Shown here: in pieces, positions 50,810 through 60,805 of the stretch
Position numbering within the stretch: position 1 is the stretch's first letter
Layout of the letters: each line of letters opens with the position of its first letter
Assembly (NCBI RefSeq): GCF_005484965.1
Contig: NZ_CP034036.1
Span: forward strand, 2,666,001 to 2,730,000
Origin: Brenneria nigrifluens DSM 30175 = ATCC 13028
GTDB taxonomy: Bacteria; Pseudomonadota; Gammaproteobacteria; Enterobacterales; Enterobacteriaceae
Reading direction: 5' to 3'
Length of the DNA: 64,000 bases
Made by a program: the position numbers and the translations under genes
The notes under the pieces: generated by a model
What the model was told of the DNA's origin: nothing
Databases searched by the model: none
Seen by the model: the letters and a program-made list of their open reading frames with translations, nothing else

Positions 50810-53800
50810 CTAGGAGACCGGAGACTGATGCTCGGCGTCGCTTCCCGCAAAGCCCCGCAGCCCGACCACGTGAACATGCTCGTTGTTCTGATAAACCTTG
50901 CGCACCAGTTTATAGGTGGTTCCTTTTTCCGGGCTGATATTTTCCGGCGCGGCGATGATCAACTGCATTTCCAGCCGGTCGCACAGTTCGAACAGCGTGG
51001 CGATGGATTTGGCGTCCAGACGGGCGGCTTCATCGAGGAACAGCAGGCGGCAGGGGGATATATCCTTGCCGCGCAGACGCTTCGACTCCTCTTCCCAGCT
51101 CTGGACCACCATCACCAGAATCGACATGCCGGTGCCGATCGCCTCCCCGGTGGACAAGGCGCCGCTTTCGGCCCGCAGCCAGCCGTCCGCACCGCGGTTG
51201 ACCTCCACTTCCATCTCCAGATAGTTGCGGTAGTCCAGCAGCTCCTCGCCGATGGTTTGCGGCGTGCGCTGCCCCATATCGATTTCGGGGTTCAGCCGCT
51301 GATACAGTTTCGCCAACGCCTCGGAGAAGGTCAGCCGGTTACTGTTAAACAGATCCTGATGCACTTCCTGCTGCTCGGACAGTACGTTAAGCAAGGTGGT
51401 ATGGGTCTCGCGCACATTCACATTGAGCCGCACGCTTTTCACCTGTCCGAAAGCCACGGATTGCAGCCCCTGGTTGAGCATCCGAATGCGGTTTTGTTCG
51501 CGCTGAATGGTTTTGCGAATAATATTCGCCACGCTGCGCGAACTGATGGCCAGCGTCTGCTCGCGGGCGGTCAGCTCTTCGGTCAGTCGGTTCAGCTCGA
51601 TCTCCATCTGCTCGATGGCCTCCACCGGGTCGTCGGTGCGAATGATATCCTGGCGGATACGTTCGCGCAGATGCTGATAGACGGCGATGTAGAACTGAAT
51701 CTTACGCTCCGGGCGCTTGGGATCTTCGGAAAGCCGCAGCACGTCGCGCAGGTGTTCGTTATCCGCCACCGCCAGACGCAGCGCCCCCAGCGCCTTATCC
51801 GACATGGATCGCAGTTCGTCGCCGTCCATATAGGCCAGCTCGCGGCGGTGCAGACGCCGCTCGACGCCGTTATCCTTCACCAGTCGCATCACCGCGCACC
51901 AGCCCGCTTTAGCGGTAACCACCTGCTCGCGCATCTGGTGGTAATCCCGTTCCAGCTTGCGCAGTTTTTTCTGCAGGCCGTCCATTTCCGCTTCGCAGAA
52001 GGTAAGCTGTTTTTCCAGTTGGTTGCGGCGCGCACGGTTGGCGCTTAACGCCGCATGCAGTTCATCACGGCGCTGGCGGGCGCGGGATTCGGCATCCGCA
52101 TCGGCGCGCACGCCGATATCCTGCAACTCCTGCGTCAGCTCCTTCAGCATATCGAGCTTGGCGTCATAGGCGCTTTTCAGCGAAGCCTGAACCTGGCTGA
52201 ACTGCGTTAGCTGCGCCTGATGCTGGCGCAGCTGTTCACGCGCCTTGCTCCGCTCGGCTTCCGCCTGTTCCAGACGATGGCGCAGCCTGTCGTTAAGATC
52301 GGCGTTTTCTCCCAGCATGCCGGCGGCGTCGGTATAGCTGAAGTGCGCGCGGCGCTGCACCACCTCGGTCAAGGCGAACGCCTGCTGCTGGGCCTGACGC
52401 TGGGCGTTTTGCGCCTGGGTATAATCCTCCTGTAGCTGCTCATGCTGCTGCGGATCGTTTTGCAGCACCGCCGCCAGCGGCTCCAGTTTTGCCAGCGTGG
52501 CGCCATGCTGCCGGATAAAACGCACCGACTCTTCGGCCTCTTCCAGTTCCGCCCGAATTTCTTCGCCGCGATCCTGCAGGCTGTCGTCGCATAACAGGCT
52601 GATACGCGGGATCAGTTTGTTAAGCTGGGCGCTGCCCTCTTTGGCCTGTTCGTACTGCTGGCGCTGCTGCTGGTTTTCGCCATCAAAATTAACGATCGCC
52701 CGTTCCAGCTCGCCGCGTCGCGCATGCAAGGCGCGAATTTCCGCTTCGGGATCTTCATCAAACGCCACCGCCAGATGGGTGCCGATAAAGCGGCTGAAAG
52801 ACTGGTGCAGGCGCTGCGTTTTCTGCACGTCGAACGACAGCGTGGCGTAGTGCTCCGCCAGGGTTTCACGTTCGTCGCGCAGGGCTTCGAGGCGCGCCTC
52901 TCGCGCGGCGCGGCCGAACAACGGCACTTCCGGGAAACGCGAGTAGCGCCACTGGCGATCGGCGACTTTAACCACCACCGCCTTTTCCAGCTCCTCGACG
53001 GCGAACACGCTGTCGTCGAACGACTGCGGGTCGCCCTCAATCAGATAGAGATCTTCGGGGCAATCCTCCAGCCCCGCCAGCTGTTCGCGCACCAGAGAAA
53101 GATCGGCGACCACGATTCCATGACGGGAAGGACCGTACAGCGCCGAGAAGTAAGGCGCGTCATCCAGCGTTACGTCATCATAGATTTCCGACAGCAATAC
53201 GCCGCCAAAACGCTCCGCCAGCGCATTCAGCCGCGGGTCTTCCGAACCGCCGGGCTGGCTGAGGCGCTCAATCTGCGCTTCAATATGCCGTTTGCGGGCG
53301 GCGAGGTCGTCACGCTCAACCGTGGTTTCCCGCTCGCGCTCCAGCAGTTGCTGCATATATTCCGTAATCTGCCGACTGTCTGCAAAGGTTTCGCCGCTCT
53401 GCTCGCTCAACTGCGTCAGCGCTTCCTGCGCCGTCAGCCAGACCGGCGCGCGCGCCGTCAATTGCTGAATACGCCGCTGAACCTGCTCCAGTTCCTGACG
53501 CAGCGCCATACGGCGTTCTCCGGCCTCCGCCACCAGCGCCGAGAGCGACTCGATGCGCGCCTCAAGCTCCTGCTGCAGCGACTCCAGATCTTCCGGCTGA
53601 TAATCCTTTCCGCTGCGCTTGCAGAAATCCTGTAACAACCGCTCGGCATCCTGCTGTTCGCGCAGGCGTTGCTCCACTTCCGCCAGGCGCATACGCAGCG
53701 GCTGCACCCGCTCGGCCTGGTAGCGCTGCGACGAACTGTCGCGCAGCAGATCGCGCGCCGCCTGCCAGGCGTCGCCGCGGCTGACCGCGCCGGCAATGCG

Positions 53801-55249
53801 CGTCACCAGCTGATAGGCTTGCTCAAACTGGCCGTGGGCCGCGTCGGCGACGCTCAGCTTTTGCTCCAGCATCAGCAGAACGTCGGTGGTTTCCTGGGCT
53901 TTGGCCTGATAGCTTTCCAGCCACTCTTGGGCGTTGTCGGCGGTCAGATCCGGCAACTGGCATAACGTCCGGGCGCGCTCCAGGGCCTGCTGCGCCTGCT
54001 GATACTGAATGGAGCGGGTTTGTTGAACGTCCAGCGCCTGCTGGTAGTCGGCCAGCTGGCTTTTCAGCTCATCCACTTCCAGCTCCGCGGCGTCGGCCCG
54101 CGCTTCGTTTTCCGCCTGCTGCTCGCGCGCCTCTTCAACGACCTCGTTCTGCTCTTCGAGCCGATAGCTCAGCTCTTCCAGATCGGCGTTGTAGCGCTCG
54201 ATTTTTTCCTGCTGGCGCATGGCCGTCTGCACCAGGTTCAGGTGGTCGCTGGCGGCCTGGTAATCCGTCTCCAGATCCCCTTCCGCGCCGCTTTGCTCTT
54301 CCAGCTCGCGCGCCATTTCCACATGACGATATTGCTCGCCGGACAGCTGCTTGCGGCCGCCGAACAGCTCGCGGCGCAGCTCTAGCGCGCTATCCAGATG
54401 AATACGCCGCTCGTTGGCATGGCGCATATAGTCCGCCGCCACATAAGAAGTGGCTTCGGAGATCAAATGCTTGAACAGATCGCGATCGGACTGGGTGACG
54501 CGAATCGCCTCCAGCGTCATGCGGTTCTCACGCAGCGCCGCTTCCATATCCTGGAAAGCTTTGCGTACCCCGCTGTTTTCCGGCAGCAGATAATCCCGCA
54601 GCGAGCGGGTAATGGCGCTGGAGATGCCGCCATACAGCGACGCTTCAATCAGCCGGTAGAACTTGCTGCGATCGGCCGACGAACGCAGCCGGCGCGGAAC
54701 CACGCCCAGATCAAACATCAGCGAATGGTAGTCGGTGATGGAGTTGAACTGTTTAAACTGCACCCCTTCCATCTCCTCCACCCGCTCTTTCAATTCCGCC
54801 AGCGAAAGCACGCGGGCCTGACGCTCGCCCACCGTCTGAGTGAGAAGCTGCGTCGGCTGAATGGCGGCGGGCAGCCCCTGGATGGTGAAGGGTTTGATAT
54901 CCACCTTGCGGTCGCGCCCGGCGACCTGTTGCAGGCGAACGCCCACCAGCACGCGCTGATGGCGGGAATTGACCACGTCAAGGGTGGAGTAGCACACCCC
55001 GGCGCGCAGCTTGCCGTGCAGGCCTTTATCCCGTGAACCGCTGGTGGCCCCGGCCTCGGTGGTGTTGCGGAAATGCAGCAGCGTCAGATCGGGGATCAGC
55101 GCCGTAATAAATGCCGCCATGGTGGTGGATTTACCGGCGCCGTTGCCGCCGGATAAGGTGGTGACCAGCTCATCCAGATCGAAGGTGCGGGCGAAAAAAC
55201 CATTCCAGTTAACCAGCGTCAGCGAGCGAAATTTACCACGTTCAATCAT
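50810..55249 (-). CDS. mukB: Chromosome partition protein MukB
   Basis: SMC-like ATPase of the MukBEF condensin, 1,479 residues (E. coli 1486). The N-terminal head has Walker A GGNGAGKST (about 34-42) and N-terminal MIERGKFRSLTLVNWNGFFARTF. Two long coiled-coil arms flank the central hinge (about 650-780); the C-terminal head carries ALSTGEAIGTG and the Walker B/D-loop region LLFLDEAARLDAKS. MukB binds topoisomerase IV and MatP. It is last in the cmoM-mukF-mukE-mukB operon and overlaps the mukE stop (ATGA). Confidence 0.98.
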   Translation of the reverse strand: MIERGKFRSLTLVNWNGFFARTFDLDELVTTLSGGNGAGKSTTMAAFITALIPDLTLLHFRNTTEAGATSGSRDKGLHGKLRAGVCYSTLDVVNSRHQRVLVGVRLQQVAGRDRKVDIKPFTIQGLPAAIQPTQLLTQTVGERQARVLSLAELKERVEEMEGVQFKQFNSITDYHSLMFDLGVVPRRLRSSADRSKFYRLIEASLYGGISSAITRSLRDYLLPENSGVRKAFQDMEAALRENRMTLEAIRVTQSDRDLFKHLISEATSYVAADYMRHANERRIHLDSALELRRELFGGRKQLSGEQYRHVEMARELEEQSGAEGDLETDYQAASDHLNLVQTAMRQQEKIERYNADLEELSYRLEEQNEVVEEAREQQAENEARADAAELEVDELKSQLADYQQALDVQQTRSIQYQQAQQALERARTLCQLPDLTADNAQEWLESYQAKAQETTDVLLMLEQKLSVADAAHGQFEQAYQLVTRIAGAVSRGDAWQAARDLLRDSSSQRYQAERVQPLRMRLAEVEQRLREQQDAERLLQDFCKRSGKDYQPEDLESLQQELEARIESLSALVAEAGERRMALRQELEQVQRRIQQLTARAPVWLTAQEALTQLSEQSGETFADSRQITEYMQQLLERERETTVERDDLAARKRHIEAQIERLSQPGGSEDPRLNALAERFGGVLLSEIYDDVTLDDAPYFSALYGPSRHGIVVADLSLVREQLAGLEDCPEDLYLIEGDPQSFDDSVFAVEELEKAVVVKVADRQWRYSRFPEVPLFGRAAREARLEALRDERETLAEHYATLSFDVQKTQRLHQSFSRFIGTHLAVAFDEDPEAEIRALHARRGELERAIVNFDGENQQQRQQYEQAKEGSAQLNKLIPRISLLCDDSLQDRGEEIRAELEEAEESVRFIRQHGATLAKLEPLAAVLQNDPQQHEQLQEDYTQAQNAQRQAQQQAFALTEVVQRRAHFSYTDAAGMLGENADLNDRLRHRLEQAEAERSKAREQLRQHQAQLTQFSQVQASLKSAYDAKLDMLKELTQELQDIGVRADADAESRARQRRDELHAALSANRARRNQLEKQLTFCEAEMDGLQKKLRKLERDYHQMREQVVTAKAGWCAVMRLVKDNGVERRLHRRELAYMDGDELRSMSDKALGALRLAVADNEHLRDVLRLSEDPKRPERKIQFYIAVYQHLRERIRQDIIRTDDPVEAIEQMEIELNRLTEELTAREQTLAISSRSVANIIRKTIQREQNRIRMLNQGLQSVAFGQVKSVRLNVNVRETHTTLLNVLSEQQEVHQDLFNSNRLTFSEALAKLYQRLNPEIDMGQRTPQTIGEELLDYRNYLEMEVEVNRGADGWLRAESGALSTGEAIGTGMSILVMVVQSWEEESKRLRGKDISPCRLLFLDEAARLDAKSIATLFELCDRLEMQLIIAAPENISPEKGTTYKLVRKVYQNNEHVHVVGLRGFAGSDAEHQSPVS

Positions 55250-55974
55250 TCCTGTTCATCCTCAGCACTCTCTGGCGGGGTATCGTCGGTGCGATCGTTT
55301 TCATCACTTTCATCCTTCAGCGACAGGCCGCCTTCAACGGGTATCGCCTCGCCGTCGCGAATCATCCGCAACTGCGCTTCGCGGGCATCGTCGCCGCTGC
55401 GCACGTCGGCGCCGAAGCGGAATACGGCTTCGGTAATACGAAATTTGCTGCTGTCGCTGCCCATAAAGTAAATCATTCCCAGGCGACGCAGCCGGTTGAG
55501 CGAGGTGCGCACTTTTTCCTGCAGCTTCTGCCGGTCCAGATCGGAACCGGTCGAACGCTGGTTAACCAGCTTCAGCAGTTTGTTTTCATCCGCCAGGCTG
55601 AGCAACTCTTCGTACAGCTCCTGCTGGCTGAAGATGCCTTCATGGGCAAGGCGCTCCGGGCTGAGGTACAGATAGCAGAGAATTTTCCCCACCATCATAT
55701 CCAGCTCGGACAAAACCGAACGGGGGATCAGCGTGGTGGAGCGCGGGCGCAGGTAGAAAAAACCCTCCGGCGCCCGGATCAGCTCCACGTTGTAGCGGCT
55801 GTAAAACTCCTCCAACTGTTGTTGAAAATCCATCAGAAAGGCGTGATTTTCCAGCTCTTCCATGCCGATATGACGGCCCGCGCGCAGTTGGCTGTCCAGC
55901 GCGGGAAATAACGTATTCGACAGCGCGGTCGCCAGCCTGACTGGCATGATTTGTTCAATATTTGTCGATGACAT
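55246..55974 (-). CDS. mukE: Chromosome partition protein MukE
   Basis: Winged-helix kite subunit of MukBEF, 242 residues (E. coli 234). The N-terminus MSSTNIEQIMPVRLATALSNTLFPALDSQLR and the blocks ELIRAPEGFFYLRPRSTTLIPRSVLSELDMMVGKILCYLYLSPERLAHEGIF and VNQRSTGSDLDRQKLQEKVRTSLNRLRRLGMIYFMG are near-identical to family consensus. The C-terminal tail is acidic and variable. The ATG at 55974 overlaps the end of mukF by 20 bases; an upstream in-frame ATG would enter mukF further. Confidence 0.97.
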   Translation of the reverse strand: MSSTNIEQIMPVRLATALSNTLFPALDSQLRAGRHIGMEELENHAFLMDFQQQLEEFYSRYNVELIRAPEGFFYLRPRSTTLIPRSVLSELDMMVGKILCYLYLSPERLAHEGIFSQQELYEELLSLADENKLLKLVNQRSTGSDLDRQKLQEKVRTSLNRLRRLGMIYFMGSDSSKFRITEAVFRFGADVRSGDDAREAQLRMIRDGEAIPVEGGLSLKDESDENDRTDDTPPESAEDEQE

Positions 55975-57280
55975 GGGCCTGTACCTTGGCTCCGTAATCA
56001 TTGATTACCTGCCATAGCGCAGGCAATCCGGTGAAATCTGATTCGGCCACACCCAGACGGACCGCCTGGTCGACCACGATTCGGGCAACGTCAAAGTGCC
56101 GGGAGCGAGGATACTGCGCCAGATAGTCGCGCATCACCTCGCCCAGATTCAGCGGTATTCGTTGCTCTTTGTATCTATGCAGCGCCTGTTCCACCACCGC
56201 TATCAGCTGCTCGCGCATCTCGCTGAACTCTTCATATTCAAGTTCCGGCGGCAGCTCCCCGGTAACCTCGTCGCTGCGCAGCGCCAGCTCCTCATCGCGC
56301 ATATCCAGCAAGCGATCGGCGTTGGCGAAGGTCAATGCCCAGGGACTGTCAAAATAGCTTTGCACCGACTGGCGCAGCCGTTGTGAAAAGACGCGGTTTT
56401 TATCCATATCAATGGCGGTACGGATAAATTTATGCACATGGCGATCGTAGCCGATCCATAAATCGATGGTTTGCTGGCCCCAACTGACAATGCGGTCGAG
56501 TTTGCTTTGCAGATCGAATACCAGCTTATCGACGACTTCCAGATTGTGGGGGTTATGCAGAATCGCATCCTGAATACTCAGCAGGCTGGCCTGCAGTTTG
56601 TCGCCGGCGGCCTCCAGCGTATCCTGCAATTCGCGCAGGGTGTCCGAGGTTTCGGTCAACAGCTGTTCGCAGCTGACGATCGCCGCACGCCAATCCTGAT
56701 TCAGCAGGGCGGCGATATCGTCTTTCACGCCCTGCTGCTGTTCATCCATCACCCGCTGGGATAGATCGATGCTGTCGAAAATTTCCGCCACCGAATATTT
56801 CAGCGGCACAAAGACGTTGCGGTGCCAGTGAAACTCGTCGCCGCCCTCTTCCGCCGCGTCCGCCGCACGCTTCAGCTCCTGGGCCACAATAGAGAGCTGC
56901 ATGGAAAGACGCAGCGTCGAGAACTCGCGCTGGCGAATATAGTAATCCGTAATGCCGATGCCCAGCGGCGTCAGGCGATAGATGGCATTGCCGTCCGCCA
57001 GTTCGCTGATAAACCGATTGAGCAGCCGCTGGCGCACCAGATCGTTAATCGCATTATTGGCGCGCACGGTGATGGTTTCATTGGTTTGATCAAATCCCTG
57101 ACTGACGTGGCGAAAGGCATCCACCAGTTCGCCTTCGCTCATTTCGCCGTCCATGCGCTCACCGTTTAGCGTCGCTATCGCCAGCAAAAAAGCCAGACGC
57201 TCGGTGGGAAGGGAAAGGGAAAAATCATTTTTTCGTGCCCAGGCGACCAGTTCGGGTACAGTCTGGGAAAAATCACTCAT
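55955..57280 (-). CDS. mukF: Chromosome partition protein MukF (kleisin)
   Basis: Kleisin of the MukBEF complex, 441 residues (E. coli 440), bridging the MukB heads and dimerising through its N-terminal winged helix. Conserved blocks are SDFSQTVPELVAWARKNDFSLSLPTERLAFLLAIATLNGERMDGEMSEGEL, ANNAINDLVRQRLLNRF, STLRLSMQLSIVAQELKRAADAAEEGGDEFHWHRN and DLWIGYDRHVHKFIRTAIDMDKNRVF. The AAGGA before the ATG at 57280 lies within the end of cmoM, whose stop it overlaps. Confidence 0.97.
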   Translation of the reverse strand: MSDFSQTVPELVAWARKNDFSLSLPTERLAFLLAIATLNGERMDGEMSEGELVDAFRHVSQGFDQTNETITVRANNAINDLVRQRLLNRFISELADGNAIYRLTPLGIGITDYYIRQREFSTLRLSMQLSIVAQELKRAADAAEEGGDEFHWHRNVFVPLKYSVAEIFDSIDLSQRVMDEQQQGVKDDIAALLNQDWRAAIVSCEQLLTETSDTLRELQDTLEAAGDKLQASLLSIQDAILHNPHNLEVVDKLVFDLQSKLDRIVSWGQQTIDLWIGYDRHVHKFIRTAIDMDKNRVFSQRLRQSVQSYFDSPWALTFANADRLLDMRDEELALRSDEVTGELPPELEYEEFSEMREQLIAVVEQALHRYKEQRIPLNLGEVMRDYLAQYPRSRHFDVARIVVDQAVRLGVAESDFTGLPALWQVINDYGAKVQAHVIDKY

Positions 57281-58062
57281 AATGCATCCTTCAAATGGTT
57301 TTTTTGCGCCATGACATGGATATAACGTCCCAGACTCACAAAGGGTTCCTGCCGGCAATAACGCTGTTCCAACTCAAGAATCTCGGCAAAATTATCATTC
57401 TGTTGCTGCTTATTCTGCAAATAGTCATGAAACACCCGGACGCCCGTTTTACCAAGGATGGCGAGTCCCATCTCATCAAGCCAGCCATATACCTGCTGCG
57501 GATCCAGCGGATGATCGGGCGACAGCGACCGCCGTTTACGCTTCGGCATACCGGCCTGCACGTAGGCGAAATTACCCAATACCATGTTACGCATCAACAG
57601 GCCGTGCCGGTTATAGAACATCAGGGATAACACGCCGCCCGGCGCCAGACAATCATACAATATATCAAGCGCCTGCCGAGGTTGCGCCACCCATTCCAGC
57701 ACCGCATGAAACAATATCAGATCGGCGGGCCGAGACATATACCGCCCGATATCCTGCGCGGCGCTCTGTACGAAACGCATATTGTGGCTCACCCCTTGCG
57801 CGGCGGCGGCATCTTTGGCGCGTTGAATCATCTCATCTGACAGATCGCACAACAAGACCTGATGTCCTAAAGCGGCCAGGCGACAGGCCATCTGCCCTTC
57901 TCCGCCGCCCGCATCCAGAATGTTTAACGGCCCATCGGGAAGCTGCGCCAGCAGAGCGCTGAGATCCTGCCATAATACCGCCTGTCGCAGTTTACCCTTG
58001 GTGGTGCCATAAATATTCTGGGCGAACTTTTCAGCAATGTCGTTAAAATTGCGATCCTGCAT
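57277..58062 (-). CDS. cmoM: tRNA cmo5U34 methyltransferase CmoM
   Basis: SAM-dependent enzyme that methylates cmo5U to mcmo5U at position 34; 261 residues as in E. coli (previously SmtA). The start MQDRNFNDIAEKFAQNIYGTTKGKLRQAVLWQDL and the motifs DAGGGEGQMACRL, FHAVLEWVAQPR, GGVLSLMFYNRHGLLM and GRYIHVMAQK are clear. It leads the mukFEB operon with a four-base overlap. CmoA and CmoB, which supply its substrate, are at 2442-4154 in this window. Confidence 0.96.
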   Translation of the reverse strand: MQDRNFNDIAEKFAQNIYGTTKGKLRQAVLWQDLSALLAQLPDGPLNILDAGGGEGQMACRLAALGHQVLLCDLSDEMIQRAKDAAAAQGVSHNMRFVQSAAQDIGRYMSRPADLILFHAVLEWVAQPRQALDILYDCLAPGGVLSLMFYNRHGLLMRNMVLGNFAYVQAGMPKRKRRSLSPDHPLDPQQVYGWLDEMGLAILGKTGVRVFHDYLQNKQQQNDNFAEILELEQRYCRQEPFVSLGRYIHVMAQKNHLKDAL

Positions 58063-58234
58063 TGGTCGAAGGTTCCGCGTCATGATAGTTACGGCGAGTG
58101 AAAAAGGCGTGGCAATCCAGCGCGCCGGGATTTGTTCAAACTGCTATTTTGGCACAGGCTGGCTTAGAATAAATCGTCTTGCCCCAGGATATTTGCCCGG
58201 ATGCGGTTTTTTCACCCAAAAGGAAGATGATTTT

Positions 58235-59020
58235 ATGTTGTTCATAGCAAAAAAATTTATTGGCGGCCTGTTGCAGCCTCTTCCGCTGCTGCTGTTATTG
58301 ATGGGCGCCGGTCTATTGCTGTTGTGGTTTACGCGCTGGCAGCGCGGCGGCAAGGCGCTGATTCTGCTGAGCTGGCTCACGCTGGTATTAATTAGCGTTC
58401 AGCCCATCGCCGATCGGCTGTTATTGCCATTGGAAAAACAGTATCCGACCTGGCAGACGGGACGCATTCATGCGAACTATATTGTGGTGCTGGGCGGAGG
58501 ATACACCTATAACCCGCACTGGGCGCCAAGTTCCAACCTTATCGGCAACAGCCTGCCGCGCGTTACCGAGGGGGTGCGGCTTTATCACGCCAATCCGGGC
58601 GCCAAAATGATTTTCACCGGCGCCGCAGCGCGGGGCAACCCGGTGAGCAGCGCGAAAACCGCGGCGCTGGTGGCCGAAAGCCTGGGCGTCCCGGCTGGGG
58701 ATATTTTGATACTGGACACGCCGCGGGATACGGAAGAGGAGGCCGCCAGTAGCGCAAATATCATCGGCAAACAGCCGTTTTTACTGGTGACATCGGCGAA
58801 TCATTTACCCCGCGCCATGCGTTTCTTCCAGGCGCAGGGGCTGAACCCCATTCCCGCGCCCGCCAATCAGATGGCGATTACCTCGGCGCTGAATCCGTGG
58901 GAGAAGGTATTTCCGTCGGCCTACTACCTGTCGCACAGCGAACGGGCCTGGTACGAAACATTGGGACGCCTGTGGCAACGCCTGAAAGGCGGCGAACCGG
59001 CGCCGGACGCGGCCGGATAA
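58235..59020 (+). CDS. elyC: Envelope biogenesis factor ElyC
   Basis: DUF218 inner-membrane protein required for peptidoglycan synthesis at low temperature, linked to undecaprenyl carrier metabolism; 261 residues (E. coli 259). Two N-terminal membrane spans (MLFIAKKFIGGLLQPLPLLLLLMGAG, then LILLSWLTLVLISVQPI) precede a soluble domain with YIVVLGGGYTYNPHWAPSSNLIGNSLPRVTEGVRLY, DTPRDTEEEA and LLVTSANHLPRAMRFFQAQGLNPIPAPANQ. AAGGAAG precedes the ATG at 58235; earlier in-frame ATGs would overlap cmoM. It is divergent from cmoM. Confidence 0.95.
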   Translation: MLFIAKKFIGGLLQPLPLLLLLMGAGLLLLWFTRWQRGGKALILLSWLTLVLISVQPIADRLLLPLEKQYPTWQTGRIHANYIVVLGGGYTYNPHWAPSSNLIGNSLPRVTEGVRLYHANPGAKMIFTGAAARGNPVSSAKTAALVAESLGVPAGDILILDTPRDTEEEAASSANIIGKQPFLLVTSANHLPRAMRFFQAQGLNPIPAPANQMAITSALNPWEKVFPSAYYLSHSERAWYETLGRLWQRLKGGEPAPDAAG

Positions 59021-59034
59021 ACCAGGACGGGACG

Positions 59035-59928
59035 CTATTCCAGCCAGGGAGAAAGCTCGCGCGACGCGGTGTCAAACAGCCGGCGATCCAGCTGTCCGGT
59101 ATGGATATAGCGCGAGACCGCTTCCCAGATAACGTACAGCCAGCGGCGGTAAACAAACGACTCGGCAACCGGCGCCTTATTAAGATAGCGATAAAGCAAC
59201 TGTTCCGGCATCCCCGATTCGCACAGGCGCAGCAGTTCGTACTCTCTGGGCGCCCAGAGCATCATGCCCGGATTGATCATCGCCAGCAGTTGATCGCTGC
59301 GCGCATCTTTCAGCATGCTGCGTAACGAGAGATTGCCGTGCATCAGCACGCAGCTATCGTTGAAATCATCGAATAACGCAGGTAAGCACTGACGGGAACG
59401 GTATAGCAGGCTGCGATCCCGTTGGGTCAACAGCGGCGCGCTGACATTAAGCAGGGTAGCCCACAGGACTTCCAGCCGTTGCCGATACCAGCGAAACCAG
59501 TCGTTCTCCTGGGTGCTGTCGACGGAGCCGACGCAGCCGTGGCTGTCGATACGGTGCCAGGCCAGTACGCTCTCCACGATTTGGTCCATCAGCAGCGTCC
59601 AGCGTTGCGCCGTGCGGCAAGGCGCCTCGACGGAAACCCCGCGCAAGCGCTCGATCAGCAACAGCTCTTTATAGGGGGCCTGCTGGGTAATCACCAAACC
59701 GTATACCGTCGGCAGCCGGACATCCCCTTCGCGCGCCAGCATGGAAAGCTTGTAGGCCTCCTGCTGCGCCACGCCCTGGCAGACGTAGCCTTTGGCCAGC
59801 AGAGGAATGGCATGGCCTTCTTTATCATACAGCGCATAGAGGTGGGCGTAGGGTTGTTCGCTTACGCACTCCATCCGGCTCAGGCTTTCCCCCAGTACCG
59901 TGCTTAATTCAGCTTTCAACTGTTCCAT
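59035..59928 (-). CDS. ycbJ: Phosphotransferase-like protein YcbJ
   Basis: Aminoglycoside-phosphotransferase/kinase-like fold protein of unknown function, 297 residues as in E. coli YcbJ. Conserved blocks are MEQLKAELSTVLGESLSRMECVSE, LLLIERLRGVSVEAPCRTAQRW, HRIDSHGCVGSVDSTQENDW, and the catalytic-loop-like CVLMHGNLSLRSMLKDARSDQLLAMINPGMMLWAPREYEL. The usual HxDxxxxN motif appears as HGNLSL, so kinase activity is doubtful. It is convergent with elyC (14 bases). Confidence 0.93.
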   Translation of the reverse strand: MEQLKAELSTVLGESLSRMECVSEQPYAHLYALYDKEGHAIPLLAKGYVCQGVAQQEAYKLSMLAREGDVRLPTVYGLVITQQAPYKELLLIERLRGVSVEAPCRTAQRWTLLMDQIVESVLAWHRIDSHGCVGSVDSTQENDWFRWYRQRLEVLWATLLNVSAPLLTQRDRSLLYRSRQCLPALFDDFNDSCVLMHGNLSLRSMLKDARSDQLLAMINPGMMLWAPREYELLRLCESGMPEQLLYRYLNKAPVAESFVYRRWLYVIWEAVSRYIHTGQLDRRLFDTASRELSPWLE

Positions 59929-60052
59929 AAACGGCTAACCTCGGCAGAGCAGGATCGCTCCGCATGCCATCATGCGGTCAGCGCATGACAATTTCCTCAA
60001 TATAGATCAAGGATAGGAAAGATCGGCCGCGGTTCGGCGGATGCCGTCAATT

Positions 60053-60805
60053 TCAGCCTCCCGCCATCGCGATGCGCACCCGGGCCAGATCTTCCGGCGT
60101 ATCCACGCCCACGCTGGGAACGGATTTCGCCACCGCTACGTGGATTTTTTCGCCGTACCACAACACCCGAAGCTGCTCCAGCAGTTCGATTTGCTCCAGC
60201 TGGCTGGGCGCCCAGCCCACATAGCGGCGCACAAAACCCGCCCGATAGGCGTAGATGCCGATGTGGCGCAAAAAGTGGTCGCCGATGCTCTCTTTCGAGC
60301 GGCTAAAACGCTCGCGTTCCCAGGGGATCGGCGCGCGGGAAAAATAGAGCGCGTAACCTTCGGCATCCGTCACCACTTTAACCGCGTTGGGATTGAACGC
60401 CTCCTCGCTGCTTTCAATCGGCACCGCCAGCGTGGCCATGCCGGCCCGGCAGGCAGCCAGATTCTCCGCCACCTGACGAACGATCACCGGCGGAATCAAC
60501 GGTTCGTCGCCCTGCACGTTGACAATGATTTCCTCATCGGAAAAGCCATAGCGCTCAATTACTTCGGCCAGGCGCTCGGTGCCGGAATGGTGATCCGGGC
60601 TGGTGAGGCACACTTCCCCGCCCGACTGCCGCACCACCGCCTCGACGTCGGGGTGATCGGTGGCAACAATAACCCGCCGGGCCCCCGACTCCTGCGCACG
60701 CTCCATCACATGCACCACCATCGGCTTACCGTTGATATCCGCCAGCGGCTTACCCGGCAAGCGGCTGGAAGCAAAGCGAGCCGGGATAATAACGTTGAAA
60801 TTCAT
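60053..60805 (-). CDS. kdsB: 3-deoxy-manno-octulosonate cytidylyltransferase
   Basis: Activates Kdo as CMP-Kdo for LPS inner core synthesis; 250 residues (E. coli 248). The N-terminal nucleotidyltransferase motif is VIIPARFASSRLPGKPLADINGKPM; further blocks are VATDHPDV, GTERLAEVI, NVQGDEPLIPP and ALYFSRAPIPWERERF. It overlaps the ycaR stop by four bases, so ycaR-kdsB are translated together. With LpxK and MsbA it makes this segment an LPS biogenesis cluster. Confidence 0.97.
   Translation of the reverse strand: MNFNVIIPARFASSRLPGKPLADINGKPMVVHVMERAQESGARRVIVATDHPDVEAVVRQSGGEVCLTSPDHHSGTERLAEVIERYGFSDEEIIVNVQGDEPLIPPVIVRQVAENLAACRAGMATLAVPIESSEEAFNPNAVKVVTDAEGYALYFSRAPIPWERERFSRSKESIGDHFLRHIGIYAYRAGFVRRYVGWAPSQLEQIELLEQLRVLWYGEKIHVAVAKSVPSVGVDTPEDLARVRIAMAGG

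Noticed and set aside
50828..52048. A 406-codon plus-strand frame
   Set aside because: Antisense to the C-terminal part of mukB.
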